10,365 nucleotides of DNA from Candidatus Nomurabacteria bacterium (GTDB lineage: Bacteria; Patescibacteriota; Saccharimonadia; Saccharimonadales; Saccharimonadaceae): assembly GCA_031262565.1 (NCBI GenBank), contig JAISHL010000032.1, positions 1 to 10,365 of the forward strand. Direction: 5' to 3'. The notes below the pieces were generated by a model. The model did not search any database. It was not told the origin of the DNA and saw only the letters and a program-made list of their open reading frames with translations. This document shows positions 1 to 5,790 of this stretch, in pieces; positions within the stretch are counted from its first letter, which is position 1; each line of letters opens with the position of its first letter. The position numbers and the translations under genes are program-made.

Positions 1-1
1 A

Positions 2-2098
2 TCTTATGACGCGAACTCAAACTCGGATTTTAATATCAATCTTGAACTTGGGTCGGGGGTTGATGCCGATATGGCGATAACGAATGCAAATGGCGAGGGG
101 GGGGGTTCTTGTGATTTAACGCCCACAACTCTTTCGGCGACGGGCGTGATTGTTGTATGTAAAGTCACTTTAACTGTCAATACCTCTGTTGACTATGGCT
201 ATACAGCTAGTATTTCTAGTGCAAACGCCGAAACAAGACTTGTCGGTGCGAACTCGGCGACTGGTTCTTATATAAACGCTACGACAGGCACGCTTACCGA
301 TCCAATCGCTTTGACAAATTCAACTTGGGGCTATGCGGTTCCGAATTTGCAGTCCGTGGGCGAAAATGGATTTGACGAGACATATGAAGTTGCAGAAAAA
401 GACGCAGGCGATGTCGACAATGAAACATTTTCTAACGCTAAATATGCCAAGATTTTAGATAACACTAGTCCGACGATTATCAGAAAATTTGACACCGCAC
501 AGGCGGTTGATGACACTTTTGATATTTATTTTGCAACTAGAATAGGGTATACGCAGACGGCAGGAAATTATACAGGAAGCGTCACGATAAGTCTAAATGC
601 AATATTAAATGCGAGTCCAAGCATTTGCGAAAATGCCAATACGGGCAGTGCTTGCGTGGTTGATCTTGACGCTAACATGATTCCGATAAATTACACAGGT
701 TCAATTGACGCGCCAATTTGGAATAAAGCAGACATTGACGTAAAAGGGGACTGGTATGACTATTCCACCCAAAAATGGGCAAATGCCGTAAACGTAAAAA
801 ACATAGCTAAAAAATATAATACCACTGGCGGAACTTCCTCTCCAACTCTTACTCCACTTGAATACTTCCGCGATTACGCCCCAGTTGGTACAGCTATTCC
901 CGAAACAGACGTGCTAGCTTACTGGGTTTACATTCCACGTTATGAGTACCAAGTTTGCCGCCCTAATGCCACCGACCCAATCTCATTTACGGCAGGGTCA
1001 GAACCAAATGACGGAGCAGGTAATAGTTGTCCAAATTCGCTCGCAGAACCTTATGAATTTAATATAAGATTCCAAAATAAAAACCAAATCACTAACTTTG
1101 ACGGCGTAACCGCTGGAAAATGGGCAACTCACCCCGCATTCACTATTACAGATAACACCGATTTAGATAATGTAACAATAGAACAGGTTAATGGTATTTG
1201 GCTTGGAAAATTTGAAACAACCTATTTTCCTACTAGCAACTCTCAATATGATGCAAATTATCCTGCGAATATTAAACCTTCAATCAATGGAAGTGTTGCC
1301 TATATAATAGGAGGAGTAAATATGACGACGGCATTAAATACTGCTAAATCATTTGGTAAAATAAATCTTGACGGAAAAAATACCACAGCCTCTAATAAGT
1401 TTAGCTTTACTTCTGATGCTGACGTTTCGGTTCTTAATAATCGCCAATGGGGTGCAGCAGCATATCTTACGACCTCTTCATATGGTCTAGGATTAAACCA
1501 AATTTGGAATAACCCTAATAATAAGGGGCAAAGCGGATGTGCTGGCACCTCCCTTTCATACCCAGACACTACTGGGTGCAGTATGTACTACAAAGCCTCT
1601 GGTCAACACTCGTCAACCACATATAATACATATGGTATTTATAGTATGAGTGGTGGATACGATGAATACACGCTTGGAAATCTCTCCAATGGTCTCAATA
1701 TTGGGACTCCAAAAGATTCTGGATTTACTGCTGGATCAAATAACGAACAATATTACGTTGGTATCAATAATAAATATTTCGATCTTTATCCTAACTCAAT
1801 TTTTACGGCAACTGACGAATTTACTGGCAGTAATAAATGCACTTGGGCAACTTGCGGTGGGCAAGCCCTACACGAAACTCGAATGGTTCAAACTATCGGA
1901 ACCGATCAGCGCAATCAAGCTTGGCTCAATCAAAATACAACATTTGTGACACCAACATCGCCATGGACTCGGCGCGGTGGAACATATCATGCAACTGGCG
2001 ACACAGAAGGATTGTTTTTTGTAAGTAACACCTTTGGTGGTGGCACTACTCAGTATTACGGTTACCGAGTCTCCCTCATCCTTACGTCAGCCCCTTAA
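2..2098 (+). CDS. Large secreted/surface protein, 5'-partial, with beta-sandwich-like and SUMF1/lectin-like regions
   Basis: The reading frame is open to the left edge of the window (about 23 codons before the ATG at 71), so the true start and any signal peptide lie outside and 71 is probably not the start. About 698 residues are visible. Counting from the ATG at 71, residues 1-180 are Thr/Ser/Asn-rich with the pattern TWGYAVP (85-91) and a closing AGNYTGSVTISL strand, which resembles beta-sandwich modules of CPR surface proteins. A cysteine-bearing linker (186-195) leads to a second region (about 203-672) with NMIPINYTG, WYDYSTQKWANAV, WVYIPRYEYQV, GIWLGKFETT, NRQWGAAAYL, GIYSMSGGYDEY and a terminal YGYRVSLIL. 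This resembles phage/surface proteins with a formylglycine-generating-enzyme-like (C-type-lectin) fold; that fold is an inference. No LPXTG motif and no C-terminal membrane helix are present. The stop TAA lies 14 bases from the convergent ZIP gene. Adhesion or host binding is possible but unproven. Confidence 0.75.
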   Translation, partial: SYDANSNSDFNINLELGSGVDADMAITNANGEGGGSCDLTPTTLSATGVIVVCKVTLTVNTSVDYGYTASISSANAETRLVGANSATGSYINATTGTLTDPIALTNSTWGYAVPNLQSVGENGFDETYEVAEKDAGDVDNETFSNAKYAKILDNTSPTIIRKFDTAQAVDDTFDIYFATRIGYTQTAGNYTGSVTISLNAILNASPSICENANTGSACVVDLDANMIPINYTGSIDAPIWNKADIDVKGDWYDYSTQKWANAVNVKNIAKKYNTTGGTSSPTLTPLEYFRDYAPVGTAIPETDVLAYWVYIPRYEYQVCRPNATDPISFTAGSEPNDGAGNSCPNSLAEPYEFNIRFQNKNQITNFDGVTAGKWATHPAFTITDNTDLDNVTIEQVNGIWLGKFETTYFPTSNSQYDANYPANIKPSINGSVAYIIGGVNMTTALNTAKSFGKINLDGKNTTASNKFSFTSDADVSVLNNRQWGAAAYLTTSSYGLGLNQIWNNPNNKGQSGCAGTSLSYPDTTGCSMYYKASGQHSSTTYNTYGIYSMSGGYDEYTLGNLSNGLNIGTPKDSGFTAGSNNEQYYVGINNKYFDLYPNSIFTATDEFTGSNKCTWATCGGQALHETRMVQTIGTDQRNQAWLNQNTTFVTPTSPWTRRGGTYHATGDTEGLFFVSNTFGGGTTQYYGYRVSLILTSAP
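97..105 (+). repeat. G9 homopolymer inside the surface-protein gene
   Basis: Nine consecutive G's span the codons of the GEGGGS segment. In the two other frames the first stops after the tract are TGA at 112-114 and TAA at 117-119, so gain or loss of one or two G's would end translation within about 15 bases. Tracts like this in surface genes are classic slipped-strand phase-variation sites. The tract is also a known place for sequencing error. Confidence 0.6.
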
Positions 2099-2112
2099 TT
2101 GCAAACTTGTAT

Positions 2113-2871
2113 TTATTCAACAAACCCATGCAAAGTCATAATGGCGACAGTGACGAGAACCGCGCCGAGAATCAGCCAGATGGTTTTTTTGACAAAAGCT
2201 TTGCGGTTGCGTTCGTGATGGAGAGTCGGAATGATGTCTGACGCGGCGATATAAATGAAGAAGCCTGCGATTATACCCATGAGCGGCGCGAGTGAAATAT
2301 TCGTGGTGTCGCCAATAATATAGCAGACGACGGCGACCAAAGTTGACGAAAGCGCGCTCAAAATATTGACCAAAATCGTTTTTTTCTTGCTCATACCGTG
2401 GTTTAAGAGAATGCCAAAATCGCCGATTTCCTGAGGAATTTCGTGAGTGGCGATGGCGAGCGTGACGATGATTCCGCTGGTTGGCGAGATTAAAAATCCT
2501 GCCGCAATTGCTACGCCGTCGAGCGCGTTATGTAACGTATCGCCGATGATTATCATGGGAATTATCGCAGGTGAGTGTTCTTTTTCATTGTCGTCGTGAC
2601 GATGAAACCAGTTGATAAAACCTTCCAATAAGTAAAACGCGATGACGCCGATCATGGTGAAGAGCATGACTTGGTGAGTGTCGCTTCCACTCTCGATCGC
2701 CTCGGGCAACAGATCAACAAATGCCGCCGAAAGTAATGCGCCCGCTGCAAATGCCGACGCGTAAGCTGCGATTTTGTTAACTTTTTTATTTGCGAGCAGG
2801 ATGATTCCGCCGATGAGCGAGAAAACTCCGCCGATGAGCGAGAAAAATATGACTTGCCAGATGTTTGGCAT
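2113..2871 (-). CDS. ZIP-family divalent metal transporter (GufA/ZupT-like)
   Basis: This is a polytopic membrane protein of 252 residues with about eight hydrophobic segments, the usual ZIP length. It carries both metal-site signatures of the family: HNALDG (residues 114-119) in the fourth helix and HEIPQE (143-148) in the fifth. A His/Asp/Glu-rich loop (about 89-99, FHRHDDNEKEH) sits between the third and fourth helices, as is common in ZIP proteins. ZIP carriers move Zn2+, Fe2+ or Mn2+ into the cytoplasm; the metal cannot be told from sequence. The start ATG at 2871 has a Shine-Dalgarno (AAAGGA) five bases upstream. The gene is divergent from a Fur-family regulator, which suggests metal-responsive control. 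The first helix contains a tandem FSLIGG repeat. Confidence 0.92.
   Translation of the reverse strand: MPNIWQVIFFSLIGGVFSLIGGIILLANKKVNKIAAYASAFAAGALLSAAFVDLLPEAIESGSDTHQVMLFTMIGVIAFYLLEGFINWFHRHDDNEKEHSPAIIPMIIIGDTLHNALDGVAIAAGFLISPTSGIIVTLAIATHEIPQEIGDFGILLNHGMSKKKTILVNILSALSSTLVAVVCYIIGDTTNISLAPLMGIIAGFFIYIAASDIIPTLHHERNRKAFVKKTIWLILGAVLVTVAIMTLHGFVE
2803..2844 (-). repeat. 21-bp tandem duplication within the ZIP gene
   Basis: Two nearly identical 21-bp units encode FSLIGGV (residues 10-16) and FSLIGGI (17-23) in the first transmembrane helix. The shared DNA core is the block CCGCCGATGAGCGAGAAAA on the plus strand, seen from 2807 and again from 2828. The duplication adds seven hydrophobic residues, about two helical turns, without breaking the frame. 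Confidence 0.8.
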
Positions 2872-2876
2872 AAAGA

Positions 2877-2895
2877 TCCTTTCAAATTTATTAGA
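2877..2895 (-). promoter_or_regulatory. Shine-Dalgarno and tentative -10 of the ZIP gene
   Basis: On the minus strand TCTAAT (2895-2890) matches the -10 consensus at five of six positions. The Shine-Dalgarno AAAGGA (2882-2877) lies five bases before ATG. No good -35 is seen 17 bases upstream, so the -10 is tentative while the ribosome site is convincing. Confidence 0.35.
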
Positions 2896-2907
2896 CTTTT
2901 TAATCCA

Positions 2908-2973
2908 TTGTCGTCGCGAGCGAAGCGTGGCGATCTATCGTTAGATCACTTCGACTAAGCTTCGTGATAACAA
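2908..2973. repeat. Imperfect 66-bp inverted repeat (palindromic intergenic element)
   Basis: The left arm (2908-2937) and right arm (2942-2973) are imperfectly complementary over about 30 bases. They meet in a perfect hairpin, GATCTA (2932-2937), loop TCGT, TAGATC (2942-2947). Blocks such as GAGCGAAGCG and CACTTCGACTAAGCTTCG resemble the dispersed palindromic repeats found between genes in many bacteria, here degenerate. It sits between two divergent promoters, so a terminator role is unlikely. Confidence 0.5.
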
Positions 2974-2975
2974 GG

Positions 2976-3005
2976 TTGACTATATTGTATCAAACGTGAT
3001 AAAAT
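2976..3005 (+). promoter_or_regulatory. Promoter of the Fur-family gene
   Basis: The -35 is TTGACT (2976-2981) and the -10 is TAAAAT (3000-3005), 18 bases apart, with an extended-minus-10 TGA (2997-2999). The predicted start is near 3012, giving a leader of about 26 nt that carries the Shine-Dalgarno. A short dyad, TATCA-AACG-TGATA (2988-3001), lies over the spacer. Confidence 0.75.
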
Positions 3006-3027
3006 TATTGCAAATAATTTGCAATAA
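3005..3027. promoter_or_regulatory. Perfect 11-1-11 palindrome, probable Fur-family operator
   Basis: The half-site TTATTGCAAAT (3005-3015) and its exact complement ATTTGCAATAA (3017-3027) flank a central A (3016). The odd-centred layout matches the general plan of Fur/Zur/PerR boxes (7-1-7 to 9-1-9). It overlaps the last base of the -10, the predicted transcription start and the edge of the Shine-Dalgarno of the Fur-family gene, so binding would block its own transcription. It could also act on the divergent ZIP gene. The regulator that binds it is inferred from position. Confidence 0.65.
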
Positions 3028-3037
3028 GGAGCAGAAA

Positions 3038-3469
3038 ATGCAAAATTTGAAAGAGATTTTTGTGGCGGAAATGCGACGGTCAGGCTTGCGTTTGACGGAG
3101 AATCGACTGGCGATTTTTAAGGTTTTAGTGGAGGCGAAGAAGCCGCTGTCGATTCAGGAGATTATCTTGGCGGTGGGCGACGGCACGCATTTTACTACTG
3201 TTTATCGTTCAATTGAGGCGATGGCGGAGGTAAAAATTTTACGAACTGTGTCGCGCGGATTCAAAAATCTTTATGAGCTGGGTGAAAAATTTAAGCCACA
3301 TCACCACCATGCGACCTGCGAAAAATGTGGACGCACGATGGAAATTCACGATCCGCGACTGGAAAAACTGATGTTGGAATTGACCATGCGAGCAGGATTA
3401 AAGCCAACGACGCACCAGTTTGAGCTGTTTGGAATTTGTCGCAAATGTATGAAAAATATGGTAAAATAG
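3038..3469 (+). CDS. Fur/Zur/PerR-family metalloregulator
   Basis: This is a DNA-binding repressor of 143 residues, the usual family length. The N-terminal winged helix (about 1-80) contains the recognition-helix pattern HFTTVYRSI (51-59). The dimerisation/metal domain follows, with KPHHHH (86-91), CEKC (94-97), H104, THQFELFGIC and CRKC (134-137). The two CxxC pairs are the structural zinc site; the His cluster and H104/H126 are likely sensor ligands. Fur, Zur, Mur and PerR cannot be separated safely, but the divergent ZIP transporter favours zinc, iron or manganese sensing. The ATG at 3038 is chosen because AAGGAG (3026-3031) lies six bases upstream; an in-frame GTG at 2996 falls inside the promoter. 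lysS begins four bases after the stop. Confidence 0.93.
   Translation: MQNLKEIFVAEMRRSGLRLTENRLAIFKVLVEAKKPLSIQEIILAVGDGTHFTTVYRSIEAMAEVKILRTVSRGFKNLYELGEKFKPHHHHATCEKCGRTMEIHDPRLEKLMLELTMRAGLKPTTHQFELFGICRKCMKNMVK
3459..3467 (+). promoter_or_regulatory. Extended -10 just upstream of lysS
   Basis: TGGTAAAAT is an extended -10 overlapping the end of the Fur-family gene, with exactly six bases between it and the lysS ATG. The same spacing is seen at the 7111 and 7938 genes. The -35 is weak (TTGTCG at 3436-3441, 20 bases away). lysS has no Shine-Dalgarno, which fits a leaderless transcript, but read-through from the Fur-family promoter is also possible. Confidence 0.45.
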
Positions 3470-3473
3470 CGGT

Positions 3474-4985
3474 ATGGCAACATTACAAGATTATCGAAAT
3501 GAACGCTTGAAAAAATTGGAGCAATTACGGAGCTTGGGCGTTGATCCGTTTCCAGCGAAGTCGGCGCGCACGATTGGTGCGGGCGAAGTTGTATCGCGAT
3601 TTAATGAAATAAATGGGCAGACCGAAACGGTATCTGGTCGGATTAAATCAATTCGTAAATTTGGCAAATTGGCTTTTATCGTAATTCGCGATTTTTCTGG
3701 TGAAGTTCAGCTTTTTATTCGGGCGGGCGAGATCGGTGAATTAAGTGTAGCTGGCGGTGAGCTTGGAATTACGGAACTAAATTTATTGGACACGGGTGAT
3801 TTTATTGAGGCGACTGGTCCAGTAATTAAAACACAAACTGGCGAAGTGTCAATCGGCGTGCAAAAATTACGTATTTTAACAAAAAGTTTACGTCCGATGC
3901 CGTTGGGACATGAGGAATTTTCGGATAAGGAAGAGCGATTGCGCCGTCGTTATGTTGATATGAATGTCAATTTGGAGGTGCGTGAGCGATTTGTTAGGCG
4001 CGCTAAATTTTGGCAGGCGACGCGGCAATTTTTGCTTAACGAGGGCTTTATTGAAATCAATATTCCAGTTTTGGAACATACGACGGGCGGAGCAGACGCG
4101 AATCCGTTTGCGACTCATATGGACGCGCTGAATCAGGATTTTTATCTGCGAATTAGTCATGAATTACCCCTCAAACGATTGATCGGGGCTGGCTATGAAC
4201 GAGTTTTTGATATTGGACCGCGTTTTCGCAACGAGGGAGTTGATGAGGAGCATTTGCCCGAACATGTCGCGATGGAATCTTACGCCGCTTTTGAAAGTTA
4301 TGAATGGGGTATGGATTTTTACGAAAGAATGATAAAATATGTTTGTCAAGAAACTTGGGGTAAATTGCAATTTGAGCATAACGGGATCACGGTTGATTTG
4401 TCAGGTGAGTGGCGACGTGTAAAATACGCCGATATTTTGCGCGATAAGTTTGATGTTGACGTGTTTAGTCCAGATATTGAACAATTGAAGCAAATTTTGG
4501 TTAACGCGCATATTGAATTTGATCCAAACGCAAATGCGGAGCGGCTACTAGATAACGTTTGGAAATTGATCCGCAAGAATGAAGCTGGACCATTTTGGCT
4601 GATTCAAGAACCAGCAGCGATTTCGCCACTTGCGAAACGATCACCAGAAGATCCACGCGTAACCGAGCGTTTTCACCCAATTATTTTTGGCACAGAAATG
4701 GGGAATGGTTTTTCGGAGTTGAATGATCCGATTGATCAGTTGAATCGTTTTCAGGAGCAACAAGAGAAGCGTGACGCTGGCGACGCGGAGGCGATGATGC
4801 TAGACATTGATTTTGTTGAAATGTTGGAATATGGTATGCCACCAACTTGTGGTTGGGGTAATAGTGAGCGCAACTTCTGGCTGTTTGAGGGAGTTTCAGC
4901 GAGAGAGGGCGTGCCGTTTCCACATATGAAGCACGAGATTTCTGAAACTACAAGAAAAATTTATCCAGACGTGAGGTTTGAATGA
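3474..4985 (+). CDS. lysS: Lysyl-tRNA synthetase, class II
   Basis: This cytoplasmic enzyme charges tRNA-Lys with lysine using ATP. The protein has 503 residues, the normal bacterial length. An N-terminal OB-fold anticodon-binding domain (about 53-137) is followed by the class II catalytic core: TTGGADANPFATH (203-215), YLRISHELPLKRL (224-236), motif 2 RVFDIGPRFRNEG (243-255), and motif 3 GWGNSERNFW (460-469) followed by SAREGVPFPHMK (475-486). The motif 3 arginine is kept, but the segment reads GNSER where the common bacterial form is GIGIDR; I recognise similar variants from CPR-type enzymes. The first ATG is used, without a Shine-Dalgarno. The stop overlaps the next gene as ATGA. Confidence 0.95.
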   Translation: MATLQDYRNERLKKLEQLRSLGVDPFPAKSARTIGAGEVVSRFNEINGQTETVSGRIKSIRKFGKLAFIVIRDFSGEVQLFIRAGEIGELSVAGGELGITELNLLDTGDFIEATGPVIKTQTGEVSIGVQKLRILTKSLRPMPLGHEEFSDKEERLRRRYVDMNVNLEVRERFVRRAKFWQATRQFLLNEGFIEINIPVLEHTTGGADANPFATHMDALNQDFYLRISHELPLKRLIGAGYERVFDIGPRFRNEGVDEEHLPEHVAMESYAAFESYEWGMDFYERMIKYVCQETWGKLQFEHNGITVDLSGEWRRVKYADILRDKFDVDVFSPDIEQLKQILVNAHIEFDPNANAERLLDNVWKLIRKNEAGPFWLIQEPAAISPLAKRSPEDPRVTERFHPIIFGTEMGNGFSELNDPIDQLNRFQEQQEKRDAGDAEAMMLDIDFVEMLEYGMPPTCGWGNSERNFWLFEGVSAREGVPFPHMKHEISETTRKIYPDVRFE

Positions 4986-5395
4986 AAAAATCGGAATTTT
5001 GGACGCGGATTTTTCTAATATTTTTGGTTGTGGCGGCGTTGATTGCGATAATTTTGCAAATCATGAACGAAAAGACCAATACGCTTGAAACGATGTATGC
5101 CATCATTACGTTTAGTGTTTCGCTCATTGCACTAATTATTGCGATTTTGCAGAGTTTGGCAAACGGTCGTTCGACGCGTGAGATTCATAAAATGACTCGC
5201 GAAATGCATGAAACTTTGGCGCAAATTAAAGATTTGGACAATGACGCGACGGCGATACGGCGCGAGATGCAAAAAACTTTGCATGAGATTCGCGATATAA
5301 ATCATGATAACGACGAAATTATCGCCGCGATTTCGCGAGATGAAAAAGTGTCAACTGAGGCGTTGAAAGCTTTACAAAGTAGAAAAAACAAATAG
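4982..5395 (+). CDS. Small two-TM membrane protein with cytoplasmic coiled coil, function unknown
   Basis: The 137-residue product has two hydrophobic helices (about 10-28 and 38-60) joined by a short polar loop. A long charged, heptad-like helix (61-137) follows and contains a 21-residue repeat (TREMHETLAQIKDLDND against RREMQKTLHEIRDINHD). Both ends probably face the cytoplasm. The ATG overlaps the lysS stop as ATGA, which suggests translational coupling; GTGAGG inside the lysS end can serve as ribosome site. It resembles no family I can name; the shape could suit a scaffold or an envelope-associated oligomer. It ends five bases before a convergent gene. Confidence 0.8.
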   Translation: MKKSEFWTRIFLIFLVVAALIAIILQIMNEKTNTLETMYAIITFSVSLIALIIAILQSLANGRSTREIHKMTREMHETLAQIKDLDNDATAIRREMQKTLHEIRDINHDNDEIIAAISRDEKVSTEALKALQSRKNK

Positions 5396-5400
5396 ACGTT

Positions 5401-5672
5401 TTAATTTTTTTCTTGCAAATATCGATTGACGGCTTTTGTTAAATATTCAACCAAATTAACATTGTCGCAATACTTTGTTTCAAATTTTGGACATTTACTA
5501 CATTTATTCAATATGGGCTCAGCTTTATCTAAATAAGTAATATCCTTCATGGTGGTTTGTTTTGAATATTCATTATTCATGCCAATTCGACCCATTTGTA
5601 ATTTTTCGTCATCGGTCAGTCTGCATTCTGCGCCCGACAATCGACGGTTTTACGAATATATTTTGCTGACAT
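5401..5672 (-). CDS. Small cysteine-containing protein, apparent -1 frameshift near its start
   Basis: A strong minus-strand promoter points to the ATG at 5672, which opens MSAKYIRKT and then stops after 18 codons (TGA, 5618-5616). A much longer frame, displaced by -1, begins after an in-frame stop and runs 79 codons from TTG at 5640 to the TAA at 5403-5401. The frames join at a run of four A's (minus strand; 5648-5651): one more A, or a -1 slip, gives a 90-residue protein reading MSAKYIRKNRRLSGAEC. The body has CSKC-x6-C plus an earlier Cys, which may bind metal. I do not recognise the family. Options are a real frameshift mutation, an assembly error in the homopolymer, ribosomal or transcriptional slippage, or a TTG/internal ATG start (ATG at 5595). 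Confidence 0.6.
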
Positions 5673-5679
5673 AAATACT

Positions 5680-5708
5680 ATTATACCATGTTATGCTATA
5701 TTTTGCAA
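5680..5708 (-). promoter_or_regulatory. Promoter of the small cysteine-protein gene
   Basis: On the minus strand the -35 is TTGCAA (5708-5703). The spacer is 17 bases and ends in TGG, giving an extended -10, and the -10 is consensus TATAAT (5685-5680). Seven bases separate the -10 from the ATG at 5672, so the mRNA should be leaderless. Confidence 0.7.
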
Positions 5709-5738
5709 TGTTAAATATAATAGGGCGCTAAAAATTCG

Positions 5739-5775
5739 CACAAAAATTGATTTTGTGTTAAACTTTTTGTAAGAT
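5739..5775 (+). promoter_or_regulatory. M16 gene promoter with overlapping inverted repeat
   Basis: The -35 is TTGATT (5747-5752) and the -10 is TAAGAT (5770-5775), 17 bases apart. A perfect dyad, CACAAAA (5739-5745) and TTTTGTG (5751-5757) with a five-base centre, covers the -35 and could be an operator. The leader, starting near 5782, contains the GAGGAG ribosome site (5781-5786). Confidence 0.6.
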
Positions 5776-5790
5776 TAAGCGAGGAGAAAA

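Noticed and set aside
1300..1569. Antisense and out-of-frame open stretches within the surface, lysS, M16 and metK genes
   Set aside because: They lack promoters, ribosome sites and recognisable protein patterns, and overlap well-supported genes in full.
2996..3037. Upstream GTG as the start of the Fur-family gene
   Set aside because: It lies inside the promoter, before the predicted transcription start. The ATG at 3038 has a good Shine-Dalgarno.
5381..5413. A/T-only dyad (AGAAAAAA and TTTTTTCT) as a shared terminator between convergent genes
   Set aside because: The stem has almost no GC pairs, lies partly inside both coding ends and could easily arise by chance.
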